Below are positions 1 through 11,513 of a stretch of 64,000 bases of DNA, piece after piece. The stretch covers positions 102,001-166,000 of the forward strand of contig JAVXUO010002755.1 in NCBI GenBank assembly GCA_033065855.1. The letters run 5' to 3'. This DNA is from Escallonia rubra. Taxonomy: Eukaryota; Streptophyta; Magnoliopsida; Escalloniales; Escalloniaceae. Numbering within the stretch: position 1 is the first letter of the stretch; each line of letters opens with the position of its first letter. Under the pieces are notes generated by a model, which ran no database searches, was not told the origin of the DNA, and saw only the letters and a program-made list of their open reading frames with translations. The position numbers and the translations under genes were made by a program.

Positions 1-1
1 G

Positions 2-364
2 GGAGTCGTCAAGAACGTCGATTTGAGGATCAGCGGACGGACAGGGAAGGCCGACTTCAACATCATCGACATGGATAAGCTTGGGGTGGTGCTTGGGATG
101 GACTTCATGGAGAAGTCGAGCGCTACGCTTAATCCATATTGCGGGGTGATGATGATGGCGGAGTGGATGTTCCCGTTGGTGTCCAAGGATGGGGCTGACG
201 CACGTAAGGAGATTACAGTGTTACAGCTGGACAAGGGATCAACGCTATGCTATGGTGAGAGGCAGATAGGGCCGAGGACCTACGCAGTTGATATGCGCAC
301 GAAGATAGTCATGACAGAGAAGTTCAAGCATTGCTTGAGCTTGATTCATCTTCTTTCTTGCTGA
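2..364 (+). pseudogene. Ty3/gypsy protease fragment, open at left edge
   Basis: The reading frame runs in from the left edge and ends at a stop at 362-364. It resembles the end of a retroviral-type aspartic protease domain of a plant gypsy element: 'VVLGMDFMEK' followed by an N-P-Y-C-G-V segment parallels 'VVLGLDFLRQ..VSPYNN' in the element at 32290-35906. The catalytic D-T-G would lie left of the window. After about residue 85 the similarity stops and the 3' LTR begins about 120 bases after the stop, so reverse transcriptase and integrase are missing. It is probably the tail of a deleted element whose 3' LTR is 488-903. Confidence 0.6.
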
Positions 365-487
365 GCTCAAGGTGGAGTGCATCCCTACCTTTAAAGGGGA
401 TGCAAGGTGGAGTACATGAAGAAGATACTGAAGGCATATTACAGTTTCCTCATGGAGTGGTTTGTTAATACAAGCCAAGGTGGAGAT

Positions 488-903
488 TGTTGATATATGT
501 CTTGTATTTATGTCCCACATCGGTTACTCAAAGAAGGTTGCAACTTGGCTCTTAGTATATAAGACATCTTGTCCCACATTGCTTGGAGAGAGAAGATCAC
601 TGCTTTCTCCAAGTATAAGTAAGGTGTCTTGTATTGTGTTTAAGGGCAAGAGAGGAGAGTCCTTCTTGGAGTAGGCCAAGAGAGAAGAGTCCTTCTCTGA
701 GTAGGAAAGAGAGGATAGTCTTTCTTTGGGTAGGCAAAGAAAGAAGAGTCCTTCTTTGAGTAGGAAAACAGTTGAGAGATACACGTGAGGGAGCGTTGTA
801 AATCTGACTTGTGCAAAGTGGATTTGAGTTCTCTCATATTTCTTGTGTTTTCTTATTTGGTTATCGTGTTCTATACATATTTATCTAGAGCGATTTCGTA
901 ACA
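488..903 (+). repeat. LTR (probable 3' LTR) of a deleted retrotransposon
   Basis: The segment starts TGTTGATATATG directly after a purine-rich tract (AAGGTGGAGAT, the usual polypurine primer context) and ends TTTCGTAACA, so it has TG...CA ends and is about 416 bp. It holds 'gtcccacatcggtta' and repeated AGAGTCCTTCTTTGAGTAGG-like units at 650-770. A diverged relative is at 54310-54690. Boundaries come from the ends and the primer tract only; no second LTR of this family is present here. Confidence 0.6.
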
Positions 904-1235
904 TATTTGATGCAAGACTTAAATGTATTATCATCATACCATCAATCAAAACTTTTTTCTTTTTCTTGTCAAAGCCTTCTTTGGAGGATACTAATGTAGT
1001 TTATGGTTTTCTTGTCAAAAGCCTTTATAGATTAGTTTATCAAAAGCTTTCTTAGACGTCAGATGCTTTCGTTTTACATTATGGTGTAGTTTCTACATTC
1101 TATGCGTTAATATTTCCAATTTTCCAAACACTTCCGAAGAAAGTCCTTAGAGAAGGGCAAAAAGGAATCTACGCTAGGAATAGAGTGTAGCCTTGGGCTA
1201 CCTTTCGATTGGAGGTTTGCAAATTAACGCAAGCA
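904..1235 (+). repeat. Tail fragment of LTR family B
   Basis: This segment matches the 3' half of the LTR at 3217-3919: 'gcaagact', the two 'aaagcctt' blocks, 'gagtgtagcct' and the end 'gcaagca'. The 5' half is missing, so it is a third, truncated copy lying directly upstream of the element at 1240-3919. Confidence 0.55.
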
Positions 1236-1239
1236 ATAA

Positions 1240-3919
1240 TGTTGACACCAACATATAAATTTTACTATCGATGAGCTTTGAATCAATATGGATTCTTGTG
1301 AATCGATAGTGCACGGCTGCAAAATACCCTAGTGAATTTTTATAAACCATCGAAGTCCCTAAAAGGTTCAAGACCTGGCTTTTGCTAAATTGTTATGTTA
1401 TTAAATGGCTAACACAAATTTAAGGAAACTTAAGTTTTCTTTCCGTTTGTAGAAGTTAGCTTGTGTAAATGTGTTCCTATTGTGTAGGGATAATTATTGC
1501 TGGTTAATTTCTAGAGGGTAGTTACCCATTTGTTAGGAGAAGTTATTTTCTAAGTGGTAGTTATTTTCTATTCTTCCATTCACTTTAGCCAAAGTGCTTA
1601 GAGATGGGCAAAAATGTACTTCAGTTGGAATGGAGTGTAGCCTTAGCCTACTATTTAATTGGAGGCTTCAATTTAGATGCAAACAATGGCACACACAGTA
1701 GGACACATGTTTCCAATTAATTCCTTGGAATTTCAGGCCTGCTTTGATGACTTAAGGCCAATTTCTGGGTTGATTTAGTGAGAGGTCGTACTTCGGCGTC
1801 TTTGGTCCCCAGAAATGATAAGCGGTTTGTACTTTCATCTTACATGGATGATATACCGACCGATTTAAGAATTTTTGGGATAATTTTATGATTTGCATGA
1901 ATGCAAATCATGACCAAACTATTCTATCAATTGTTTCCGTAGCAACTTCTAATGAACTACAGAAGGTTGAAGATGAAATCAAGATTGGTTTGGTTCTTGA
2001 TTCTCCATTAACTTTGTCTGAAAATATATTAGATGAAATAGGAGAATGTTTTAAGATGGATTTTGAAATTAGATTGATGAAAGTGGAGGTCGAATGACTA
2101 TTTTTATCCATAGTCATGGATGGTATGCCAATAATGGTTGAACCACCTTTTGACTGTTCGCACTCATCATATATAGATGAATCCCAAGTAAATGAAGTCG
2201 AGATTATCGAAAAACAAGTTTTTCTGCAATCTTTGGCAGAATCTATCGAAAATGGCTTGTATCCTTCAAGCATGAATGATAATCTGGTTCGAGGATGAGA
2301 ATTGTGCACATCCTGTTTCATCAATGAACTTGGTTTAAAAACCAGCAGGTGAAAGGAATGACATAATTGGGGGGCACGATTTCATTTCGGAGATGGTCAT
2401 GTACATTGAACCATATGACTCATTACTAGATGAAGTTGATAGACTTGAAGTTGACGATAGTCAGTTTGCTGAAAAATATGATCTCCTGCCGATGATAGCA
2501 GAAGAATTTGAACAGCCATTGCCATTCTTATCTAAGACCTATACGTCAAAAGAACAATAATCTATATGGCTGGGCGCAAGTTCGCAAGCCTCTTATTCTT
2601 GAAAGCAAAGAAGGCTCCTTTTTACACGGTCTATAGCGAGCCAACTGTGGCTATCGATTCAGAATTTCGAACTGTGAGTGAATCTGAAGCTTTTGACACC
2701 ATGAAATCTAATAAAAACCATGTATTGTGTGAGCCAGTTGGTGTTATATATTTTGAAGAAGGATACCCAATCTGGATCTTTGGAGCACAAAAAAGGTGGA
2801 GTTTTAATACATGGTTATCCAGAATTACAAATCTAGTTAAAAAATTCTTTGTTTTCTTCTTCTACTTGCGTGTTGGTATACGAAGAGTCTCAATTGATTG
2901 GCATATCGGTAGCCACTTTATATCTTGACTTAGCTAGTGATTTGGCCAAACATGGCCATCGTTTGTTTAGTGGTTTGGCCAACTGTGCTCATCCGTTGTT
3001 TATGGTGTTGCATTATATCTCACGGTTTCACGATCAAGTAAGAAGTAGTGGATTAAGCCAAAGGTGTTAGACATCATCTTGCACCTCTGAAGGAGTTAAA
3101 ATTCTGGAACTCTTACCTTAGTACTTATTTACTTGAGGAAAATTTATTTGGCTCTCTCTTTAAGAATTATGGTTCGTCACAAACTTTGTATTCATTGGCT
3201 TGAGCGAAGGTGGCAATGTTGACACCAACATATAAATTTTACTATAGATGGGTATTTAATCGATACAGATTTTTATGATTCGATAGTGCAAGGCTGCAAA
3301 ATACATCAGTGAATTTATAAGCCATCTATAGTCCTTAAAAGTTTCGAGACTTGCTTTTATTCAATTGCCATTAAATGCCTAACATAAATTTAAGGACATT
3401 CAAGTTGCAGATTAAGTTTGTTTTCTTATTTAGAAGTTACCTTCTCACGTGGAGAAATTAACTTATTTAAATGTGTTCTTATTATCTAGTGATAAATGTT
3501 GTTAATTATTATATAGAGGGTAGTTAACCATTTGTTAGGAAAAGTTTTCTTCGAAGGAGTAGTTATTTTCTATATTCCGCTGTACTATGAGTATGTGTTG
3601 CAAGACTTGTTGTATCATCATCATCAAGATCAATCAAATCCTTTTTCTTTCTATCTTCAAAGCCTTCTTCGGAGTAGATGAATGTAGTCTTACTTTTCTT
3701 GTCAAAAGCCTTCACAGATTAGTTTATCCAAAGCCTTCTTAGAAGTTAGATGCTTTCATTTTAATGTGGGTTCATTCTACATTTTCGATCACCATTTCTA
3801 TTCTCCCAACACTATAGAAGAAGTCCGGAGAGAAAGGCAAAAACAAAAAAACCTGCAGTTGGGATCGAGTGTAGCCTCCGCCTACCATTGGATTGGAGGT
3901 TTGCATTTGGATGCAAACA
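1240..3919 (+). mobile_element. Short non-autonomous LTR retrotransposon (family B)
   Basis: Two direct repeats begin TGTTGACACCAACA at 1240 and 3217. The second follows a purine-rich primer tract (GCGAAGGTGG), marking it as the 3' LTR. The 3' LTR is about 703 bp (3217-3919, ending GATGCAAACA); the left LTR (1240-1685) is shorter because its middle is missing. The internal region (1686-3216) has only short reading frames (1888-2097, 2116-2298, 2566-2928) and no recognisable gag, protease, reverse transcriptase or integrase. I see no clear tRNA primer site after 1685. Divergence between the LTRs is substantial, so the insertion looks old. It lies in the intron upstream of the first visible TTM exon. 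Confidence 0.55.
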
Positions 3920-4184
3920 CCATGTAATGGGAGAGACTTAGCACTGTAACAGTAACAACTATATGATATCTATTTTCCACCAATATTGACAATAGCTTCT
4001 TGCGTGCAAAAAGAAAAATTGGATTGCAGCTTTCTCGTACTCTGCAGTAGATAGGGTGTTCACTGGCTAACTTCATGGGTTTTCTGCTAAATAACTCTTG
4101 AAGACTTGTGTAGTGGCACAGTGTTAAGTGAAGAGTTGTGAGCTCAAGTCTGCTGACCAGTTGTGTTTCGCTCATTGCTTTCAG

Positions 4185-7100
4185 GAATGGGTTACCGATA
4201 ATCCCTTTATCATATCACCTAGAATCACTTTTGAAGTTAGTGTGCGCCTTCTTGGTGGTCTGATGGCTTTAGGATACACAATTGCAAGTATCCTGAAAAG
4301 AAGCAGCCATGCGTTCACTGATGATAGGGTTTGTGTGAAAACTGATTGGTTAGAGCAACTGAATCGCAAGTATGTTCAGGTACCATATAGATCCTTCAAT
4401 TATTAACAGTTAAATTGGTTCATCTTTTATTATAAATGTGTCTTTCATCAGTACAAGTGTCCTGTTCTTTCTATCTGATGAACGTATAAAGGTTACTAAA
4501 ATCTTCCTATGTACAACTGAATAGAAGTTTGAACCGAAATTGCTGTGTGGAACTGATTATGGCTAGGCGTGACAACTTTTCAGTAAACTGGTGCTTCATT
4601 AACAATTACGGTTAGGAAAGCTTTGTTGACAGTGCTATATGCATGAACTCTTTTCGTTTTCCTTTGTTTTGGTTGTCGTCTATAGATCAGCTCTTACAAG
4701 CCAACGGCTAAAAGTTCCACAATCTCTACGATCATAGTTGGATGATTCTTCAAATTAATCCTACACCATCCAAGATAGTTGATTATAGTCTAAGATGTTA
4801 CCCAAGCCACTATTTTTCAACCCCTGGGTAAATTATGGTTTGTAGTGCTTTCTGATACTATTTCTCATGTCAATATGCATAAATAGAAAAGGACAGCTTA
4901 TTGTTCTGTTGTTTTATGTTTGCTTACAAAATATACTACCTTTAAACCATCATAGTTAGCACACTGCAAAATCATGAAAGCCACCACTGACTTTTGTTCA
5001 TCTTTCTACTAAGGTGCAAGGTAGAGACCGTTTGTATGTTAAGTATGTTGCGGAGCAGCTGGGCTTGGATGGCTCATATATTTCTCGTACTTACATAGAA
5101 CAAATTCAGTTGGAGAAGCTTATTAATGATGTTATGGTATGTTACTTTCATCTAATATGCATTGCTTTCATTTTGCCTAGTCCTGATCAAATCTATCTAC
5201 AGGCGTTACCAGATGATCTAAAGACAAAGCTAAGCATAGACGATGAATTGGTATCAAGCCCCAAGGAAGCTTTATCCCGAGCCTCTGCAGATAGGAGAAC
5301 TAAATATCTCAACCGGTACTTCTAATAAAAAGCTTCAATTATGATTATTTCTGCAACTTTAGTAGCCTAACCAACAAGATGAATTGTTTTCAGAAAGGCA
5401 TTGTGCTGAACTTGTTAATCAGGACTATCTGAGGTTTGAAATTTGTACTGTTTGAGCCTAGTTAGCGGGTCATAGAGCCGGCCTCTGCTGGACTTTGCAC
5501 AGGACGATCAAACGAACCTACTGACTTGCTACTCTAATGGTTGTGATGGAATTATGATATTATGTCGTAGTCTTAAATTCTGTCAGTCTGAAAGCAGATA
5601 AAATTGAACTGTTAAACTAATCAGTTTACTTTGCGATTTGGAGAATCCTATTCCCCTTTGGATGTCTCTGAGTTGAGCATGGTGTCTTTGTTAACCTAGG
5701 TGGATAAACCTGGTTTATGATATCTGCTGATTTATGGTTTTTATTTTAGTTTGATTCTTTTGTACACTTTCCAGTGGCGGTATGTCACAATCATATTCAA
5801 CGCAGCGTGAAAAGAACATTTCCAAGCTGACAAAACTTGCTGTGAATAGCAGAAGATTTGATGGCAGAACCCCAGATTCTCCTGCAACACTCGCTAATCA
5901 GGTGATGTCATCAATGCCTTATACAATACTCCGTATTACCTTAGTCCCTCCAAGTTGGCGGAGTTTTTGAGATGCTTCTTTAACTATTTTCTTTGGCTAG
6001 GTGGATTTATCTTAAATCAGGCCTACTAGTTCCTCCTGGTTTTGCTGCCTGCAGTTCTCTTTATTGTAAAAAGTTAAAACCTTAAAATTACCTATTATCA
6101 ACCCCTCCCCCCACAAAAAAAAAAAAAAAAGGAGAGAAAGAAGGGTGCTACTAAAGAAATGTTAGAGGAGCAACATGATGAGATATCACGTAAAAATTGG
6201 TCATGTATACAGAATTACGGGCATGTCGTGACCTATTAGAAAATCCGATGGGAGGCAACTTGAAAGCCTCTGTGTAACTTTTACTTATCAATGTCACTCT
6301 CTTATTACCAAAAAAAAAAGCAAGCCTCTACTGTTCTGTTTCCATCTTCACTTTAAAAATATATACTCGATCTTCTTACAGTTTGTTGAATGACCAACTT
6401 GTCTTTCTGGTTGTGTCAGGGAGTCATTACCCAACTCTCAGAACAAATTTCCACACTGAATGAGAGAATGGACGAGTTCACATCTCGTATTGAAGAGCTA
6501 AATACGAAATTCTCGCACAGAAAGGTTTCTGTTAGCCAGCAGAATTTGGCTTCACAGGCTGAAGCTTGCAGTGGATCTGCACCAACTTCTTTTTTCATGG
6601 CTGGCTTAGGCAATGGCTCATTGACTGGACCAGTCCTACCCAATTCCTCGTCTTCTTCCCAGTTAGTAAGGGAGTCTCCACTGATGGAAGAGGTACAACA
6701 TGACTTTTATTCTTATCTTCTCACCAGAAACTAGAAGAGAACTCTTTTTTGAATTTTTAGAGATTTTAGTTAGACCACATTCAACCTAAAACTAATTAAT
6801 AACACAAAACTCTTTGGTAAAAGCTTCTGGTTTCGGCTATTCATCTATAGCTTTGTCATTAAAGCCTGTAAGCCAGTAAAGGTTGCTAGCAATCCATCTA
6901 TAAATTTGCAACTCTCGTGATTGCTTCTTTGTTCTTTCCAATATCTCATGAATGAATTGAACTGTATTTTGATTATTTATGTTTTCATTAATAGGTACTA
7001 CTCATTGCAAGAGGGCAACGTCAAATTGTGCATCAAATAGACAATCTGAGTAATCTTCTGCGCGAATACTTTGGGGAGAGGTCTCGCGAAGGTAGAACAG

Positions 7101-7213
7101 ATCGGACAGCGAGAACCACCGATATTGAATTCATTGGCGTCCCTTTGATCGTGTCTTTGGCAGTTGGTGGTTTAGGTATCTTCTTGTTCAGGACTCTCTC
7201 ATCTCAAAAATAA
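4185..7213 (+). CDS. TTM: TTM1/TTM2-like triphosphate tunnel metalloenzyme (uridine-kinase family), 3' exons
   Basis: Six exons join in frame with GT-AG introns: 4185-4379, 5014-5136, 5203-5315, 5775-5901, 6420-6692 and 6995-7213 (stop included), giving 349 residues. The order is the end of the CYTH/triphosphate-tunnel domain ('[20 protein letters not shown]', '[11 protein letters not shown]'), a linker ('[11 protein letters not shown]', '[10 protein letters not shown]', '[12 protein letters not shown]'), a coiled coil in exon 5 ('[20 protein letters not shown]'), and a C-terminal hydrophobic anchor ('[18 protein letters not shown]'). Plant TTM1/TTM2 proteins are about 650 residues, with an N-terminal P-loop kinase fold and a tail anchor reported at the mitochondrial outer membrane; they are linked to senescence and immunity. 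The kinase half is not in the window. Retroelements fill 1-3919, so the upstream exons are either left of the window behind a bloated intron or lost. No frameshift or stop is visible in what remains. Confidence 0.85.
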
Positions 7214-8167
7214 TCCAGAGAGAGCTTCGGATCTCTTTGAGTTCAACTTAAAAGTTATTGTAGAAACAAGAAGAAGGGCTGATTGCGTACGATTTATAGT
7301 ATCACCTTATAATTTGCGTGCTCAGGCTGTGAATCTATGTACGTATAAATACAGAGTTGGGCTTTTTCATTGTAGATAGATAAATGCTCGGATTTTAGCC
7401 AATGGTGCACACTTGGCGTTAGCAAAAAGAAACACAATTAAGTACAACAGTGAATATCACCACCTAATCAAATTGTAGCAATTCGTCCCTTTTAAAATCT
7501 GTCACCATCCTGGATCCTCATCAACATCCATGTCAACAATGAGTAGGTGGGTCAATTTCTGACTGACTCAATAGCAGCCATACTGGCCCGCGTATCACAG
7601 CCTACATGATCTTCCTTCGGACACCAGATTCAACCCACCCTCGTTCTGCTTCCATCATAATCTCCATGGCTCAAAATCGATCACAACCAACAAATCTAGC
7701 ACACTGCTTTTGGGGGGTGGGGGGTTGTTTCAAGTAGGTTTCTGGCAAGGTAAGGATCCTGTCGATGTGGAGGGGATCCATGGACGACCAAGAATTTGAT
7801 TGGACGGTGATACCAAAATCAGTGATAATGACTTGGCATCACAGTTATAAAAGTTTTTCTCATTAGCAAAAACATTGACAGAAAACACGCTGCCGCTGTA
7901 ACATACGAGCTTCAAATGGACATACCCACCAATATCTGTCTCTGTCCCTTCTGAAGCATGCTTTAATTCTTGTGACAGCATTAAATACAAAGGCAAACAA
8001 CACAGGCCGGAATGGGAGACGGACATTACTGGTTCAGGGAAATACATATCATGGTAAAAAAAACAACATACTGTACTAACCAAATTCCTCCTTTCTGGGA
8101 TTTATAGATAAATAAAATTGAAGTACATCAAGAAGGTTTACAAACTTTCATAGTTTTGTTAATTTTG
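7214..8167. other. Convergent intergenic region (TTM and NHP2 3' flanks)
   Basis: This segment lies between the stop codons of two convergent genes and should contain both 3' UTRs and polyadenylation sites. I see no coding region with recognisable similarity; a 117-codon open frame on the minus strand (7730-8083) has no familiar motif. Confidence 0.5.
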
Positions 8168-9946
8168 TCAGAACATTGAGACAGCAAGTTCAGACACATC
8201 TGATGCAATCTGATCATAATCTCCTTTGAGCTTTTCTTGTTCCTCTTGTCCAAGTTCACCCTTCGTTGGCTTGGTTAGCACCAAAACACAACATGTTGGC
8301 CTCTTGGTGGAACCAGCGTTGGCAAGATCCTGAAACAAGCAGTTTATCTTTCATTAGTGAGGCACATATTACATAAATTAGTTACATGCATAATTAAGTG
8401 AATTACACATACTATATTAATGGGCTTAGAGTTCTTTTTCTTTGGGTAGATGGATGACTAAAAATTAAACACGATAGGTGGTGCTAATTCAAATGCAGCA
8501 CCCCATTGCACATAACTTGGCTAAGGAGAGTAGAGAAGACAAGGGTTTCAGATGAATGAAGGACAAGAACTAGTACAACAACCCCGACAAGTTCCATACG
8601 GTTTCAAATCAGCTATAACTGATGCCAAAACGTACTTTTCGACAGGAAGAAAGCAACTATAACAACTAGAAAGCAAAACTTCCACATGGGTTTCAAGTCC
8701 TTTTACTTGGTTCAAATCAATACTCAAGTAGGCAAGAAAAACAAGGACTTTGATAATTATGTGACTTCCAAAAACAACCCCTATTGCATTGTTGTTGGAG
8801 GAGCTAGAAGTCTTGCGAACAAATTTGATCACCAATTAAAGCAGTTCCTAGTAAATTGGCACGTGAAATCACAAAAGAAAAGCGTTAAAAATACCAAAAA
8901 GAAATACTCACAGAACAAGAAAATAGAAAACATCTAACTCTATTATCCTCATAAAAGAAGAGAGCGCTACACTACAAGGAGGTAAAGTACCACTTACTTC
9001 TTTCGAGGGAACGTATATGTAGGGAATTTCAGCCTCTTCACACAAAATTGGAACATGAGTGATAACATCAATTGGAGATATGTTCCCTGCTATGACGCAC
9101 AATCTGCATTCACCAAAAGCAAGATAAATATAGCAGAAATGGTTTCAGGGATAACATTTGTACATTATCCTCACACGCCCGTTGCACCAGCCCCTAGCAA
9201 ACAATCACATCTTGCTAATCAGCGGCTGTTCAAGTTTGAGAGTCCGGGTAGAAAAACTGCCCTCAGCCAAAATGCTTTCTTTAGAAGTTAAACAAACAGA
9301 GTTTTTCAAAGCTTAGTAGTCCAAATCTTGTACTTCATTCTCTTTATAACTAAGCTCTGGTGCCGATCTGCACTTTGTTTACCATCATCTAAGGAAAAAA
9401 ATGTCGTCACAGGACAATCCCGAATTGAATCACGCGTCTACCCTAGAATCGGACAGTTTAAATATTAAAAATTACCAAACAAACTAAGATACAAAATATT
9501 TGCGCACAACCGAGAAAAAAAATGCTTCCTTCAAAGATCAAGGAAACACGTCCAAATCCCTAGAAGAAGAGGGGAAATACATAGGAAACGCAAGATTTGA
9601 ACTGGGCTTTTCACAAGAAAAGGAATCAAGCAAAGGCTCACCCTTTGTTACCCCGTCGAATACTTTTAACCACCTCCTTCACTCCCCTCTTCAAACACTT
9701 GTGTTCAGCAGCTGAAAACAAACGGACCCATATCACAATTAATACAATACATCAAAGGAAAAAACCACACAAATAGCGAATAGATAGATGAATAAAGAGA
9801 TGCGTACCTCGACGGACGAGCTTCAGGGTGCGCTTGCAGAGCTTCTTGCCAGCAAGGGGCTTGGCAATCGGGGCCAGTGCTAACAGCTTCTTCTTCTCCT
9901 TCTCCTTCTGCACAGATTTCTCTCCTTCACTGTCGCTTCCCCCCAT
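8168..9946 (-). CDS. NHP2: H/ACA ribonucleoprotein complex subunit 2 (NHP2)
   Basis: Four exons on the minus strand, 9946-9808, 9711-9642, 9103-8998 and 8329-8168 (stop included), join with GT-AG introns and consistent phases into 158 residues, close to the roughly 156 of other plant NHP2 proteins. The N terminus is acidic then basic ('MGGSDSEGEKSVQKEKEKKK') and leads into 'LAPIAKPLAGKKL'. The L7Ae/L30e RNA-binding core follows: 'RGVKEVVKSIRRGNKG', 'CVIAGNISPIDVITHVPILC', 'IPYIYVPSKE', 'STKRPTCCVLVL'. NHP2 binds H/ACA snoRNAs with dyskerin/CBF5, NOP10 and GAR1 in the nucleolus and Cajal bodies, where the complex pseudouridylates rRNA and snRNA. The ATG at 9944-9946 is chosen because it gives the family N terminus. 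The gene looks intact. Confidence 0.95.
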
Positions 9947-10115
9947 CTCCAATGTTATTGTGCGTGTGTGAGAGAGATATTAGGGTTTATGTGATGGCGG
10001 AGAGGGCAATTGTCATATCGGGAGACCACATTATTAGGGTTTTAGATAAAGAGAGGACGGGGGATTGTTTCCCACGTGCCGAAGTAATTGGGCTTCAAAT
10101 GCAAAGGCCCACCTT
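9947..10115 (-). promoter_or_regulatory. NHP2 promoter with telo boxes and site II motifs
   Basis: Upstream of the NHP2 start are two telo boxes, read on the minus strand as AAACCCTAA at 9980-9988 and 10034-10042. Two site II type hexamers lie further up: AGCCCA (10089-10094) and TGGGCC (10106-10111). This pairing is well known in plant promoters of ribosomal-protein, snoRNA and ribosome-biogenesis genes, where TCP factors and telo-box binding proteins drive expression in dividing cells. It fits a snoRNP protein gene. Confidence 0.7.
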
Positions 10116-11504
10116 CTCTACAGTCGGGCTAACATTTCTAGCAAAAATGTTCTGGTAATGAGGTAATCACACAGAGTTAAAAAAACAAAAAAAAGATGGC
10201 GAGATTTTTATGAAATCTAGAAATTATAGAGTTCATCTAATTCGTTAGTTGCGCCACATCATATCTTTCTACGGTTACATTCAAGTTTTCTTTTTTTTCT
10301 ATACTTGGTTTGGGTTGGAGCACAAATTTTTGCCTTAATATATGGTGTAAATGATGTAGTTCACATCCTTGTGTTTTCTTTTTCTTTTTTTATTGTTTTT
10401 TTCTCCGGGGGTGGGGGTGGGGGGGGGGGGGGGGGGGGGTGTTGATGTAGTTCACATTCTTACTCTCTACAGTTCTCTTAATTGCGGTTCAATCTAAGCC
10501 AAGTTTTTAATAAATAGCGTGTCTTGATATTGCAAACGCTAGGCTTATCGTGCGTCATAGCAATGCGAAAATGGCATAAAAGAATATTATTTAAGTAGTC
10601 GAACATAAAACTTTTTTCACACCAAAATAGGTCAGGACAACTAATATTGGCACTGAGAAAACTCCACGTTCCACACCCTCAGTCTCACTAAAAACGTCCA
10701 CTAGCAGAGTGTAAAAATTTGGGCGACGAAAATGCAGCGTGAACAAATGTATTAAAATTGACATTTCCTTGCTTACCAAAATCTAATCACAAATGCAAAA
10801 ATTAGCAGTAGTAAACATTAACCAAAGTCGCGATACTCCTAAAGGAAACTATTAAAATGGATCTATATCTTAAGCACGTGGCCTCGAAATCACTTGGAAT
10901 AGTACACAACCTGCATGGAGTAAGGCTTCACGACCGCTCAGACACCCCTTGAAGTGAGCAAGAGTTGGGCCTTGACCTTTTCTTTTCTACTTGTGTAGAT
11001 TATGGTTTTGGATGCCGCCCAATGTTTGCAACTGGTAACAAGCTCGAGTGTTGGGAGCTCTTGCGGTCAAATGAGCGTTTCTTGAACTCACGGTTTGAGT
11101 TTCGTCACAAAACCGTTTAAGGCTACATGTTCCTGTCGTTTCCAACTTATCCAGTTGACTAAGAAAAAAAATAACAACGAGCTTAAGACGATGTACTATT
11201 ATCACGATTTAAATAAACTAGGTTAGAAGTTTAAAATGTACTATTGAATATGTTTTACACCAATATGCAATACCAAACGAGTAGCTTAGTTATTTATCAA
11301 AGGTAAAAATTACTTTTACCAACTCTTATTGCTCAATATTAATCTTGGTTAATACAGTTCCTTAAATAATTTGGTATGCAAGCTGCAACCTGTACACGGT
11401 CAAGACCAAAAATGTCAAAAGGAACACACTTGCAAGTTTTATTTTAGAACTAGTCTGTGGTTCAATGCCAAATGCACAAATCCAATTAAAAGATGCATAT
11501 TGCA
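10116..11504. other. Intergenic region, no gene recognised
   Basis: AT-rich sequence between the divergently transcribed NHP2 and strictosidine-synthase-like loci. It includes a long G tract. Only short open frames without known motifs are present. Confidence 0.5.
10407..10439 (+). repeat. Poly-G tract
   Basis: An almost uninterrupted run of guanines (33 bases, broken only by two T) flanked by T-rich sequence. Such a tract can form a G-quadruplex on the plus strand and is prone to length error in sequencing. Confidence 0.85.
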
Positions 11505-11513
11505 TATATAAAG
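11505..11513 (+). promoter_or_regulatory. TATA box of the strictosidine-synthase-like locus
   Basis: TATATAAAG lies 71 bases before the ATG at 11584 that opens the signal peptide. Position and sequence suit a plant TATA box. Whether the pseudogene is still transcribed is unknown. Confidence 0.5.

Noticed and set aside
2566..2928. 120-codon frame in the family B element, considered as upstream TTM exon
   Set aside because: It does not resemble the kinase or CYTH domains and lies between the LTRs of the retroelement.
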